Positions 53,389 through 63,878 of a stretch of DNA of 64,000 nucleotides are shown here, one piece after another. This DNA is from Ilyonectria destructans (Eukaryota > Ascomycota > Sordariomycetes > Hypocreales > Nectriaceae): the NCBI GenBank assembly GCA_020740775.1, contig JAHEWK010000003.1, positions 1,612,001-1,676,000 on the forward strand. The letters are read 5' to 3'. Below the pieces are notes generated by a model. It searched no databases, was not told where the DNA came from, and worked only from the letters and a program-made list of their open reading frames with translations. Each line of letters opens with the position of its first letter. The stretch's first letter is position 1. The position numbers were made by a program, and so were the translations under genes.

Positions 53389-54558
53389 TCAACCAAGATT
53401 GTTAGGCGCATCGCATGCATCCCGTGTCAACTGCCACAGTCGTCGGATCTGACCATCCCTCTCCTCCTCTGTCTCGGAGTATGGCTTAACCACCTCCCAC
53501 GAGTGGTACGACTCATTCGGCACAATCCCCTCCTCTCCCGGCCGGACGACCCATATGTGCACCGCTAACTCCGGCAAAACACCTCGAGCCTTCCTGCTTG
53601 CCCTCAGAAGTCCTTCAATATCAGCAAAAGCCAACGGGGTAAACTCAACCCGCATTGTATCCGTGAAGTAGCGGAATCCGGCCCAGTTGCCCCCTACCGA
53701 GGTCTCATTCATCGAGTAGCCCATATGGCCGATGCGAGGAAGGAGGGAGGTTGAGAACGCGATGGAAGAGGCGTTGCCATCTTCATCAATTTCAGGGCCA
53801 ATGAGGCCTGCAGCGTAGCTGTCGCGCCAGGCACTCCATTCGTCTCGCAAGCTCCAGCCTCTCATGTTGGTAGCCTGGAACAAGGCGTACAAATTCTCCA
53901 ACGGCCACTTGATCCCAGTGTCTCCTGGGATCCCTTTCTGCTCGAAGTACCTGGCAGCTTGATCCAGGGAATCGGGATCTTGGGTACAATTTCGATACCA
54001 TTGAAAGCCCCGGTCCACCCCGACAACCTGCGGTTCAAGCATTTGACACCCATCAATCCAGACGTCTTCGGTATTCTCGGATAAAATGGTGTACTCTCGA
54101 ATGTTGTCAAAGCCATGGATCTTGAGTTCCCCCAGTGGTTCCGTAGTGTAGTCAATGGGTCTGATCATGGCAATATGTTGAAAGACAGAAGCGATCTTCT
54201 GTAATGGTACCCTGCCGTCACCCAGGTGAGGTGGGAGCCTACCTTCTTTAATAAGAACAACGTCATGAATGGGGTTTACCTGAATCGACCGGCGCAACTG
54301 GCTCGTCTCAGTCTCGTAGTTGATTAGCCAATGGTGAGTGTATCGGATAGTGTTGCGAGAGTCGGCATTTACCTGGGATATATCCAAGGCATCGCCTCGG
54401 TGGACATCTCCAGGGGTGTTGTCCGCGAAGAATGTGTGAACTGTAGGTGGTGTCGCCGCTTTCCAAATTTGTTCGCGCATCTCAGCAGGCAGGTCTTGAA
54501 ATCCGATGCGACGGGTGGCCCCCTCGGGGGATAGACCCTGATCGCGCTGTCCACTCAT
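53389..54558 (-). CDS. 2EXR domain-containing protein (second paralog)
   Basis: An intronless 389-residue product. RIGFQDLPAEMREQIWKAAT (about residues 17-36) is a textbook 2EXR/F-box-like start, followed by HTFFADNT and the usual DALDISQVNADSRNTI strand-helix pair. The C-terminus NWAGFRYFTDTMRVEFTPLA, then VHIWVV and a final helix, matches the gene at 3121-4110. The two genes are paralogs some 50 kb apart, in opposite orientation. The role is unknown, and I see no evidence of secretion. The N-terminal motif is better preserved here than in the 3121 copy. Confidence 0.8.
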   Translation of the reverse strand: MSGQRDQGLSPEGATRRIGFQDLPAEMREQIWKAATPPTVHTFFADNTPGDVHRGDALDISQVNADSRNTIRYTHHWLINYETETSQLRRSIQVNPIHDVVLIKEGRLPPHLGDGRVPLQKIASVFQHIAMIRPIDYTTEPLGELKIHGFDNIREYTILSENTEDVWIDGCQMLEPQVVGVDRGFQWYRNCTQDPDSLDQAARYFEQKGIPGDTGIKWPLENLYALFQATNMRGWSLRDEWSAWRDSYAAGLIGPEIDEDGNASSIAFSTSLLPRIGHMGYSMNETSVGGNWAGFRYFTDTMRVEFTPLAFADIEGLLRASRKARGVLPELAVHIWVVRPGEEGIVPNESYHSWEVVKPYSETEEERDGQIRRLWQLTRDACDAPNNLG

Positions 54559-55595
54559 GCTGGCGTGTTGATGTGATAGCCCGCCTCAAGAAATTGGGCC
54601 AGTTTCAAGTTGGCCACTTTAGGTTGGGAGTTATTTGTAGTGCAAGTCGGATGATTAGAAAGTGAAGAAGAGCGCGGCCAGGATGGAGGTTTTCTAGAAT
54701 TTAAAATCGACATCCATTCAACCATTCAGGGAACAGCCAGGGCATGTTCACATCAACAGCTAGGCAAGAGACTGGAGCAGAAGATGGCAGGTAACTAACA
54801 CTTTCTTCAGACCTACAAGACACAACATGGTCACAAAGACAACAGGTTGTTCTACAAAAAACAGCGGGCCTAGTTCCTATGTTACATAATAAGAATTGCT
54901 TATTCGCAAGTTATCAGCGCCCCTTGTTGGAGTGCGCATTTCACTTTTGGCCTGATCAGTTAGTGTGACAGAATGCGGCATCCGAGCAACAAAGAACACT
55001 TATCCAGAGTAGCGTTTCATTGCCGTTTTTCCTGACGTGACAAAAAGACAGAACAGTGAGGAGAACATCGCCAATTTATGTAAGTGAGTGTTTAATTCGC
55101 TATTCGCGTTGGGGAGAATCTAGAGCCTCATCCATCTCTGCGGCCAGGATATTGCGATGGTGTGGCCAGAGGGACGGAGACAAGGTGGTTTTGGCACAAT
55201 TAGCTGGGGTACTACAAAGGGAATAGGACTCTCTAGCGCTATACGAATAGCGCGCAACACTGCAATTTTAGCCTTGATCATTTCGGCAGAGGAGGTCAAG
55301 GTTAGGTTCCCTTTTGCCGCTGCCATTCCCACCGCCTCAGTGTGCGGCGATATATGCCTTCTTTCCCTTCGGCATATGTATTTGCTATTGATGTGATGAT
55401 GACAAACTAATCGCCATATATACTTGTCTTCGATCAATCGCCGCCCAATATGCCAAAGGCATTTAAGCAAGCTCTCAATAGCTTGGCCGCCCTAGCCGAA
55501 ACCCGTAGTCAACAGAGCCCCCCTCTGACAGTCGGTTGAGGCGATCGCGATGACGTATCGATAAGCAAGAAGGTGGGGGGATTTAGCACAGGAAG
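54559..55595. other. Intergenic
   Basis: It contains the promoter of the 2EXR gene at the left. A 116-codon frame at 55120-55470 (-) has no motif. No gene is supported. Confidence 0.4.
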
Positions 55596-55805
55596 ATGGA
55601 TATTCTGGCTACGAAACTGGAGAAAGTTGCTCAAGAGGCCGGTGGAGCTGGCAATTAGGAACTTGTGAAAGCAACTGACATTATGAGTGCGATGCTGCTT
55701 GAAATCAAGCTAAACCACTCCGCTGTCAGGGAGGAGTTTGAAGCATCTCCAAGCGCGTTCAAGTATCAGAATCTGTAGGTGGAAAAGTTCCTGTCGGGGT
55801 TTTAA
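55596..55805 (+). pseudogene. Short decayed coding relic with two TAG stops
   Basis: From an ATG the frame reads MDILATKLEKVAQEAGGAGN, TAG at 55656, ELVKATDIMSAMLLEIKLNH…FKYQNL, TAG at 55776, VEKFLSGF, TAA. The helical, amphipathic character continues across both stops, and both could come from CAG by C-to-T. The family is not recognised. Confidence 0.35.
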
Positions 55806-55992
55806 GTGAAGAAGTCAATTGAGTTTACCGTAATGGGCAAAGATACGATTCTTAGTTGTCAGATATGGCGAAGAAAGGCAACGAGCGTGAGGGGAACAAA
55901 GTGTATATTGCCGATCAAATTTTGCTAGCTTTGTGTTTTGAAGATCTCAAATATGACTAGCGACGAGTTTCCAGTCTAAATCGTGCAATCGT

Positions 55993-57662
55993 TTAGTAAA
56001 CGTACTTGAAGTATTTGTTTTCCAAATCCGTTTCATCCAGCAAACCTCGCTCCCAAGCTCGGTCCTCGATTGCCCGTGCATGAAACTCTGCCCTTGATCT
56101 GTTTCTGAGCCACAGCAAGACCCAAATGCCAGTGAGACACATCACCTGGACAGCTAGGCAGAAGAACATCATTCCCACACCAAGCGGATAGAGCGGTGCC
56201 TGGCCAGTTTTGAAGAAGAAGGGCCCGACAAAGTTCCCTATACAGTAGCCGATAAGAAGCATGGCGTTGGTAGTGATTTTCTTAGTGTGACCAGCAGTGT
56301 TGGCGATAGCAACAGACATGCTGAGCGTTCCAGCTGCTGTATAGCAAAAGGTTACCCATAGGCATGCTAATCGACCATGTGAGTTATCCTGGGATAGGAG
56401 CCGCAGTCCCAACAGGCCGACGAGGAATGGAATCATCGCAATTAGCATGATAAGTATTCTGCAGTTGGCATATCGGGTCGCAAAATGACTAGGTTAATTA
56501 GCGCAGGCTTTAAGAAAGGGATAAATATGTGAAATACCAGGCTAAGAGGCATGCAACTAGCTGCACGGCCCCAGAAGGCATTTGAAGAAGTGTCGTTCTA
56601 AGTGTGCTGAAGCCTGCTCCTTTGATAATGAGGCCTTGGAACTTTGGGATGTTAGCAGTGTGATATTAATGCTGACGGTAAACTTACGGCCGACAATCCT
56701 CCGTTTGGCGAGTTGCTAGTCACAGCAAACAAGAAAATCAACCAAGTCTTGAGATCCAGCATGGCCTCCCGGAATTGCTTAACTTTGAACTGCTTATTTT
56801 CAATTCCGGTTCCATTGTCCTTGACGCGTCCGACAACGAGGCTTCGTTCCTTTTGGGTAAGAAACTTCGCCCGCATGGGCGGTCCAGGGAGGACAACCCA
56901 GCAGAAAGTTCCCCATGCGACAGTAATTGAGCCCCAGATGATGAAAAGAAGCCTCCACGACGAGAGTGATGCTTTAGCGTGACCAATACCGAAGCTGGCG
57001 ATGCCGGCAAGAATGTAGCCGACACCCGACGAACCAATCCATATGCCGAATCTAAACGGCTGCTCTGAACGGGTGTAGTACATGCTGAATAGTAACATCG
57101 TTCCGGGCTGGATTGCGGCTTCAAACACACCAAGCAGTGTTCGCACCGCAGAAATGCTGGCAAAGGATTGAACGGCGCCGTGACACATTAAAACAACCCC
57201 CCAAAGAATAACCTGGGATAATTAGTGACGCCAGGTTCAAAGATTAATAACAGACTCTGGGCATTAACTTACAGTAGCTGACATAACGTGGTTGATTTGC
57301 AAACGCTGCAGAAGCAAATTGCTAGGAAATTCCGATACCATGTAGCCGAGGTAGAAGATGGCGCTGACCCATGAATAATCTGTTCCTTGCAGATTGATCT
57401 CTTCGCGCACCCCGAACACTGCAGCATAGCTAAGTGTGTTTTTGTCGATTGCTTGAAGAGCATATGTGATGCACAGAATGGGCATCAACCGCAGATCAAT
57501 CTTCCATCTTAATGCTCTTGCCTCCTCCTCGGTGAGCTCATTGTCGAGGGCCTCGCGATGCAGATTGAGGGCTTCATAGGTTGAAACATCATTGATGATA
57601 ACACCCTTCAGGGAGCTCGCTTCAAGCGGAGGAGGCTTTTCTGTTGACTTTTCTTGGTCCAT
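55993..57662 (-). CDS. MFS anion transporter, allantoate permease (Dal5) family
   Basis: Four exons (57662-57273, 57212-56688, 56641-56538, 56488-55993) with 46-60-bp introns join in phase to 504 residues with about twelve hydrophobic segments. The N-terminal cytosolic part leads to RWKIDLRLMPILCITYALQA and DKNTLSYAAVFGVREEINL, followed by YSWVSAIFYLGYMVSEFPSN, the classic start of Dal5/Tna1-type carriers. Later motifs include GVFEAAIQPG, TRSEQPFRFGIWIGSSGVGY and, after helix 10, IGYCIGNFVGPFFFKTGQAP. These are plasma-membrane proton symporters for organic anions such as allantoate, nicotinate or other carboxylates. The start was chosen at ATG 57662 (MDQEKSTEKPP). No metabolic partner gene is adjacent. 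Confidence 0.9.
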
Positions 57663-59212
57663 AGTGGAGAGAAAAAGGACGCTTGGGGAGCCTCCAAAAG
57701 TGTAGATCAGATTGATAAGATATAGATTTGAGTCCGGCCACACCCGTGGCTTTTAACCATCAAGGATCGCTGGGACTAACTTCTCCTCTAAAACCGGGTC
57801 TTCCATATCATTCGCCAGCCTATCTTCCTTCGTGGGGGTGGTAAAAAAATCGCACTACAACTGCAGATCAGGTAACGAGTTTGGAAAATCCTACATAGCC
57901 GGCGGGTAACAAGGCAGGGATCGTCACCACGGATACAGGCCTCGTTTGGTTTGCGGGATGTGGCTACTGACGCCTGATAAGTTGAGTGGATACTAAGTAA
58001 CCCACACGTTCAGCTAATCAAGCTCATGTTTGCCGCGGAATGCGAACCCTTCCGAAAACACCTCGTGATATATGCATATGGTAGGATTTAAGTCTAAAAA
58101 GAGTATAATGCTACCCACACTCTCGCAGGGTGCTACTCCGTACCATGTCATAAGACGGCTGTCTCCGATAAACGGCCGAAAGTTCGTTCAACCTGTCTAC
58201 CAATATATCAATCATTTCATATTGATCAGCAAGTCAAAAGGGTCTTGGCGTACGTCTCTTATCAATGCATACTACGACCTTCCACAACAAGCGAGGCATG
58301 GTTCATTGGGGAGGAAAATACACAGCAGTGGAGGTTTATTCCAGAGAAATGCTGCCATCCCGGGGTCACCTTATCGGTACGTCGTAGCTAAAGGACAGTA
58401 GTTGAGAGGGACGTCGGGCACAAAAGAGTTATAGAAAAGGGAAATAAAAGTGCGTGGGGTGTGTCGTGTCATAGTCTAGATTATTGTGGCCCGGGCTAGC
58501 ATGTGCAGGGAGGTCTAGCGGTATAAAATGGCAGAATTGGGGTCTCGGGTATGCGACCCTTACGACTTGCCTCATGCAGGTGAGCCGAGTGCGATTCACT
58601 CTGACGAAGTCGGCCAGGATCTCGCTTTGGTTGCATTGTGGTTGATGTTTTGTCGGCGAGAATGGTTTGAAGAGGCTAGAATGAGGGACAAAGAGATTGT
58701 TGGAAGTTCCGGCAAAAGCCAACCATTTCAGGAATGCTATTTGGCACATGTAAAGCCCTAATTGAATGCCCTCGGCAATCTGGACCACACATCTGTGGGT
58801 ACTTGTGCGGGTGAGACATCCCAATGCACAGGTGCTGGCGCCGTTGCTTTGGATGTTCCAGATCCCAAGCACCAGCTCCGTTCCTATCCCCACGTACCCC
58901 CGATAGAGGAAAAGTACCAAAAAGCCGTGGTTTCGGGCAGAGTTGAGTATAGCTCTGTCTCGGCAGTCCCGTCTTAGGAAAGAATGAAAACAAGAGATTT
59001 CGCAACCATTGGAATTCAGCACCGTCGGTAGCAGTTTTCCACCGAAAGCATCTCCATTCTAGCTGCAGCCATGCATAATCCGACTTTGACCTAGTTCGCA
59101 CCAGTGAGGCTATCCCATCTCGGACGACCGATTCTGGGTGTCCATGCTAAGGCAACAATCCAAGACAATGCGGCCTTCATGAGTTATGCTGTCTCAACTG
59201 AAAACATCACAT
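57663..59212. other. Gene-poor region with ambiguous open frames
   Basis: At 58528-58977 a plus frame is open except for one TAA at 58759, and the minus strand is open over 58429-59022. Neither has a recognisable motif, and they overlap, so at most one is real. I call no gene. Confidence 0.35.
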
Positions 59213-59427
59213 ATGTATTGAAGAAATCTATTGAGGTATTAGGAAAGGTAACCAGTTGGACTAGAAACCTTAGTCTGTTTGAGTAACTGTTGACCTTTGA
59301 ATGGACTGGGTATATGGTCTGTATTGTTGATACTATTGTTGGTGTTTTTTTTACTGTTGAGCTTCTAGTCCCCCCTCTGGGTATGTGTGTACTAGGGCAC
59401 CCTGACCTCTTGATGTATTGAAGAAAT
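59213..59427. mobile_element. Dispersed repeat, copy B, with 15-bp flanking duplications
   Basis: The repeat body (59230-59414) matches copy A at 36644-36831. It is bracketed by identical 15-bp direct repeats, ATGTATTGAAGAAAT at 59213-59227 and 59413-59427, as a target-site duplication would be. Copy A lacks these flanks, so they are not part of the element. A 15-bp duplication suits target-primed (SINE/LINE-like) insertion better than the 4-6 bp of LTR elements. No coding capacity is present. Confidence 0.65.
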
Positions 59428-59495
59428 AGCAATGTGCCCCCTCCTGCGGATGGATTCCTTTTTCTCTACCCGCAAAGTTTGATTGTCGCAGCTAA

Positions 59496-59735
59496 CCACG
59501 CTACACCGTCATTGCGCCGTCCGTCGTTACCAGAGCCCCCAACGCCGTATCCCTTGACCAAGACGCACTCGAAATCGCGCTGCACCTTGTGAGGGACGTT
59601 GGCTCGGCGATCGACACCGCCATTTACGCCAAACCGAAGCATGACGAACTTCCAACACTAAGCAAAGCCATCGTGGTGAGAATTTTTAAGAATCTACGGA
59701 CTGCAGCATCTGAATTAGGCGAGGTATGGTATTGA
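59496..59735 (+). pseudogene. Coding relic without start codon
   Basis: The frame is open from a TAA at 59493 to a TGA at 59733 and reads like protein (RYTVIAPSVV, NAVSLDQDALEIALHLVRDV, IVVRIFKNLRTAASELGEVW) but has no ATG. It begins about 70 bp after the repeat insertion. The family is not recognised. Confidence 0.3.
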
Positions 59736-60970
59736 GCCCTTTGGCGACGGGCGAGCGAGTAGGAGAAGCCCACACGATTGTTAAGCAGACTGATGACCAC
59801 TTGGCAAGGGGCCTTGCGGTCTACGCATAGAGAGACCTGGTTTGGGATTGGGATAAATAAAAGTATTATTGCCAGAATGGTGATTGACAGTGTCCTAATT
59901 TGGTCGTATCAGGATGTAGATGACCTAATGGATTTATCGTTGTATTTACAAAACATCCGGAAGCATTCGACCTTCTTTGCCTGTCTCCCCGTTTGTGGCA
60001 CTAAACATGCTTAGTAAGAACAATATATTAGTGAGAGAATTGGCCTGATTACCGGGTTTCAATTTGCAAGGTGCCAAGATGCCATGGGCACACTTTGCGA
60101 AGTCAATGATGAGCCTTGCATGGACATAGCTGGGACCACTTATGGGGGATACAAGATGGGAGCATGGCAGATATATGGCGTAATAAAAAAACGTCAAACC
60201 ATGGTAGACATAATTAGGGATGAAGAAGAGGGAAAATATGACCATGGTAAGCAACAAAATCGCAAGGTTGAGTTGGGGGCGGGCTGACGTTGAACCTACG
60301 GTGTCGCCCAGAAGAGGGCTATTGGCCTGAGGAAGTTCATCTCGTGAAATAGCAATATTTCTGTCGCGTTATAACAGGCCTAATTTTATTCCAGTTGGCA
60401 TATAGGCAAGCATGACTATCGACAACGCAGTCTTAGTACACATCGCAGTCCCATCACATACTAGCAAAGGTCCCGTCATAATCCCTAACTGTGTGGCATG
60501 CGGCAACCCGTGGTTGGCAGATTATCTTGAATGGACAGCAGATGCTAAAAATATTTAGTCCTAGTCCCGTTCGAGACATTACCTACGACTCAAGGTCCCC
60601 AGATTTATCGCCCTACATGATGATTGCGCAGCAATTTCGGGGGCGCAGCGCTTGGTGCTAGCCTGAGCCACGCTGACCGCCACGCCAAAATATCTTCCAC
60701 ACAGTAAGCTCCCAAGCCCAGCTAATGCTGACAGGCCCAATCACGGAGCGCCGGTAAATAACTACGTTGGGGCAAGAGGTGCTGACTTGAGCCGGCGGCG
60801 GGCTCGGAGTTGCACTAGTCAGACGCCAGGCTTAGGATGGCAATGAGGAAAGAATGGCAGGACTGGAGCCGTAAGCTAGGGATTCCCGGATGGTTGCACT
60901 CCGGGGGCTGAGGTGATGTGCAATGGGCCCTCTATAGAACCTCACTCTTGGGCGACTAAATTGAATTATC

Positions 60971-60977
60971 TATATAA
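60971..60977 (+). promoter_or_regulatory. TATA box of the cupredoxin gene
   Basis: TATATAA lies 147 bp upstream of ATG 61124, with a CA/CT-rich leader in between. Confidence 0.45.
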
Positions 60978-61123
60978 CGTGAAGGCATATCGACTCAAAT
61001 GGAAAGTTTCATCATCACCATCATCACAACAACCACAACACTCTCCTCTAAGCGATATCATCCCAGCTTCGCACTACTCTCTCACTTCTGGGCCTCAGCA
61101 TCCAACCAAAACTACCATTCAAA

Positions 61124-61681
61124 ATGTTCTCCTTCAAGGCTGTCTCTGCCGCTCTCCTCTTGGCTGCTAGCGTCTCCGCTGCACCCACTCCTACCACCTA
61201 CGACTACCCAGACGGCACCGTTGAGCTCACCGGCGTTACCCACTCGGTCGTCGCCGGTCTGGGTGGTCTCCGCTTCGATCCCGACAATGTTGTGGCCCAG
61301 GTGGGCGATATTGTCGAGTGGCACTTCCTCAAAGTGAACCACTCCATCGCCGAGTCCAGCTTCGCCGAGCCCTGCAAGCCTGTTGCTGATGGCACCGGCT
61401 TCTTCTCCGGTTTCAACTTCTTCACCAAGGAAGGCCAGGCTCCCGATGTCTTCCAGATTGTGGTTGTCGACGACGCTCCCATCTGGTACTACTGCCCTCA
61501 GACGAACGGCAACCACTGCCAGAGCGGCATGGCTGGTGTTATCAACCAGAACTTCAACAACCAAGACTTCAGCCTGCGCCGCTACAAGGAGGTCGCTGCT
61601 ACAACTGGTACCTCGATCGTCCCTCCTTATGAGCAGGGCGGCGATGTCATCCCCAACCCTAACCCTAACGGTGGCTTCTAA
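61124..61681 (+). CDS. Secreted plastocyanin-like cupredoxin
   Basis: An intronless 185-residue product with signal peptide MFSFKAVSAALLLAASVSAA. The beta-barrel copper site is complete: H73 (VNHSIAES), C124 (WYYCPQ), H131 (NGNHC) and M136 (SGMAGVI), the His-Cys-His-Met set of type-1 blue copper proteins. C84 and C132 could form a disulfide. The C-terminus is short (NPNPNGGF), so the Ser-rich GPI tail of many fungal extracellular serine-rich proteins is absent and the protein is probably free in the wall or medium. Family members are often induced during host contact or development. The TATA box and strong codon bias suggest high expression. Confidence 0.88.
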   Translation: MFSFKAVSAALLLAASVSAAPTPTTYDYPDGTVELTGVTHSVVAGLGGLRFDPDNVVAQVGDIVEWHFLKVNHSIAESSFAEPCKPVADGTGFFSGFNFFTKEGQAPDVFQIVVVDDAPIWYYCPQTNGNHCQSGMAGVINQNFNNQDFSLRRYKEVAATTGTSIVPPYEQGGDVIPNPNPNGGF

Positions 61682-62622
61682 GCGCCTACTTGGATGTTTG
61701 GAGTATCTCGGAATGATAGAGGCGAATGTTTTACTTTCCTTCGTTTATGGCATAGCAATGCGGATAGATTATTGAGAAAATTGGGGGTTGGGACCTGAGA
61801 TTGCATTTAGGGCGTACTTGGCTGGCTTTATCATTCGCTTTATATTAAATTTTACTGCTATAGAATACTGCATTTAACCCTTTACTAGACTCAATCAAGC
61901 AATATTCTCCTCATTCCCTCCTTTTCATGTGGTTCTGCTCTCTTGAGGCGGTGATCTGGTAAAAAACGAACTCCTAGCGGGGAGCGGAGTATGTTGAGGC
62001 TAGAGCCCTACGCACATTCTGGGCTGCGGCGTATATGCCTGCGCATGGCGCATTGAATAATGGCGAGCTCATGGCTTTATGCTCGTCCACACAGATATTC
62101 TGGATGCTTATTCGGGCTGCAGGTTGCGGAGCGCGAGGCGCGAAGCACGAAGAGCGAAGTGCGGACATCGGAGGGCGGAGTGCGGACTTCCTAAAAACTC
62201 TAACGGCGCATGTTTCAACGGCCCACGCAAACCAAGATTCTTATCCCTTCCAGTTCCTGGAATCTGTAATTTATAAGCGCACGGATTAAATATTCCCACC
62301 GGCCTCCGTCGGGAGAATTACCACACTGGCCGATCAGAAAGGACCAAGAGGTCTGCAGCTATAGCACAAACCACTATGAGGCATCCCAGCGTGGCACGTT
62401 TTTGGCGTGGACGAACCTTCAATTTCGATACTAGACTGAATAGAACCCCAGTGGTCGGAGGTGTTTATAATCGTGAATTATCTGGCACTTGTTACCCAAT
62501 GTAATGAACGTCGGAAGGCCATATATACTCTCTGAGACCCGAGAGTTTGAATGCTTCACCGCTCTAAGCCTATGAACCATCAATCACCTTCTCACAACCA
62601 GCAATCTACCTACCCCACCACC
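61682..62622. other. Intergenic
   Basis: No gene is seen. A GC-rich, degenerate GCGAAG/GTGCGGA repeat tract lies at about 62130-62190, and small frames over it are artefacts of that tract. The end holds a CA-rich leader. Confidence 0.45.
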
Positions 62623-63580
62623 ATGATCTCTTCACGCCTTCTCAACTTGGCTTTGGCCACCACCCTTTTCCCTGCGACCCTTGCCCTGCAGCTCCCGGAG
62701 TACAAGGCCTTGAAAACGTCACTCGATTCGAACATTCTGACCGTCACCTTCCATAACCGAGACTCTCCCGTCAACTTGTGGAACCAAGACACTCAGGACG
62801 GTGTCACGGACTTGGTCGAGAGACTCCAGCACGACAACGAAACCAAGGTGGTGATTTTCAACAGCGACGTCCCGCGATTCTTCACCGCCCATCTTGATCT
62901 CTCTATGCCTAGCGTAGCTGAACGTACGTGTCGAAGCGAACCGCCTTGAATGCATTGTCCACGTCTCGGAAATCACTAACAACTCCCTAGCTACTTTCGC
63001 AGCGACATTCGCGACGCTCATGTACAACATCACGACCCTGCACCAAGTCACCATCGGCGCTGTGGAGGGAAGAGCTCGGGGAGCAGGAAACGAATTCTTG
63101 GTGGCTCTGGACATGCGCTTTGCGACAAAGAACGACACCTTTTTCGGACAGCCAGAAGTCGGCACCGGCCTGTTCCCAGGTGGTGGCGGCAGCCAGTTTC
63201 TTCCCGGATTGATCGGCCGCGGACGTGCCATGGAGTACATCCTCAGCTCCAACGACATCACAGCGGCCGACGCGGAAAAGATCGGCTGGATCAACAAGGC
63301 GTTTGACACTTCGGCCGACATGTACACGTACATTGACCAGCTGACGTCCCGGCTCCGATTGTTCCCCTTGACGGCACTGTACGGAGCTAAGAAGTCCATC
63401 AACCGCGCTTCGACCCCGAGCTTCGAGGATATAGTCGCGGATGGGATCGCGTTCCGTGAGCAGCTGGCGGATCCCCTTGCACAAGCGGCAGCGCGGCGGT
63501 CAGCCGCTCTGCTCAGCAACCAGTCGCAATTCGATGTGGAACTCAATCTTCCGGCTGTGCTGCCCGCACTTTACCTGTAA
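62623..63580 (+). CDS. Crotonase-fold (enoyl-CoA hydratase/isomerase) protein with signal peptide
   Basis: Exons 62623-62923 and 62991-63580 join across a 67-bp intron (GTACGT…CCTAG) to give 296 residues. The crotonase core is clear: FFTAHLDL (first oxyanion-hole strand), GAVEGRARGAGNEFLVALD with E135, FFGQPEVGTGLFPGGGGSQF with E156, and the ITAADAEKIGWINKAF helix. E135 and E156 correspond to the two catalytic Glu of enoyl-CoA hydratase. Unusually, the chosen start (accaccATG) gives a hydrophobic leader, MISSRLLNLALATTLFPATL, that looks like a secretory signal peptide. N-glycosylation sequons are also present (NIT, NDT, NQS). An upstream in-frame ATG at 62551 would bury the leader. No PTS1 is present. 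Confidence 0.8.
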
Positions 63581-63878
63581 AGTGCGGCATGTCATCAAGG
63601 GAGGTGTAAATAATCATGCTCGAGCAATTGGAAGAATGTCCTGTTTCAATTCAACATGAATATATATTAAGAGATAAATTGTTTCGTCATTGACTGTCAC
63701 CTGACGAAAACTAAAGCCCATGTACTAGTGAACACGTATCTGTCTGCTGTAAAATAACTTGTTGGAAGAAACGCGTCAGTCTATGCTACTCGAATTACAA
63801 CGCAGTCCAATGAACCCCTCAGACAAGTCCACCGCGTCTTACACCCGTGGAAGGAGGATGTGAAGAAGCCCAGACTAC
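63581..63878. other. Intergenic
   Basis: AT-rich 3' flank of the crotonase-fold gene; nothing else is seen. Confidence 0.4.

Larger units (their letters stand above)
59428..61123. other. Gene-poor region
   Basis: Apart from the relic at 59496-59735 I see no supported coding sequence. Minus frame 59946-60257 is hydrophobic but lacks a motif. The right end is the cupredoxin promoter. Confidence 0.4.

Noticed and set aside
61657..61669. CCCTAACCCTAAC, a telomere-like repeat
   Set aside because: It lies inside the cupredoxin coding sequence and simply encodes the NPNPN tail. Two units are expected by codon choice and do not mark a telomere.
62108..62299. Small frames over the GCGAAG/GTGCGGA tract
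   Set aside because: These are translations of a degenerate GC-rich repeat, with no start context or family resemblance.
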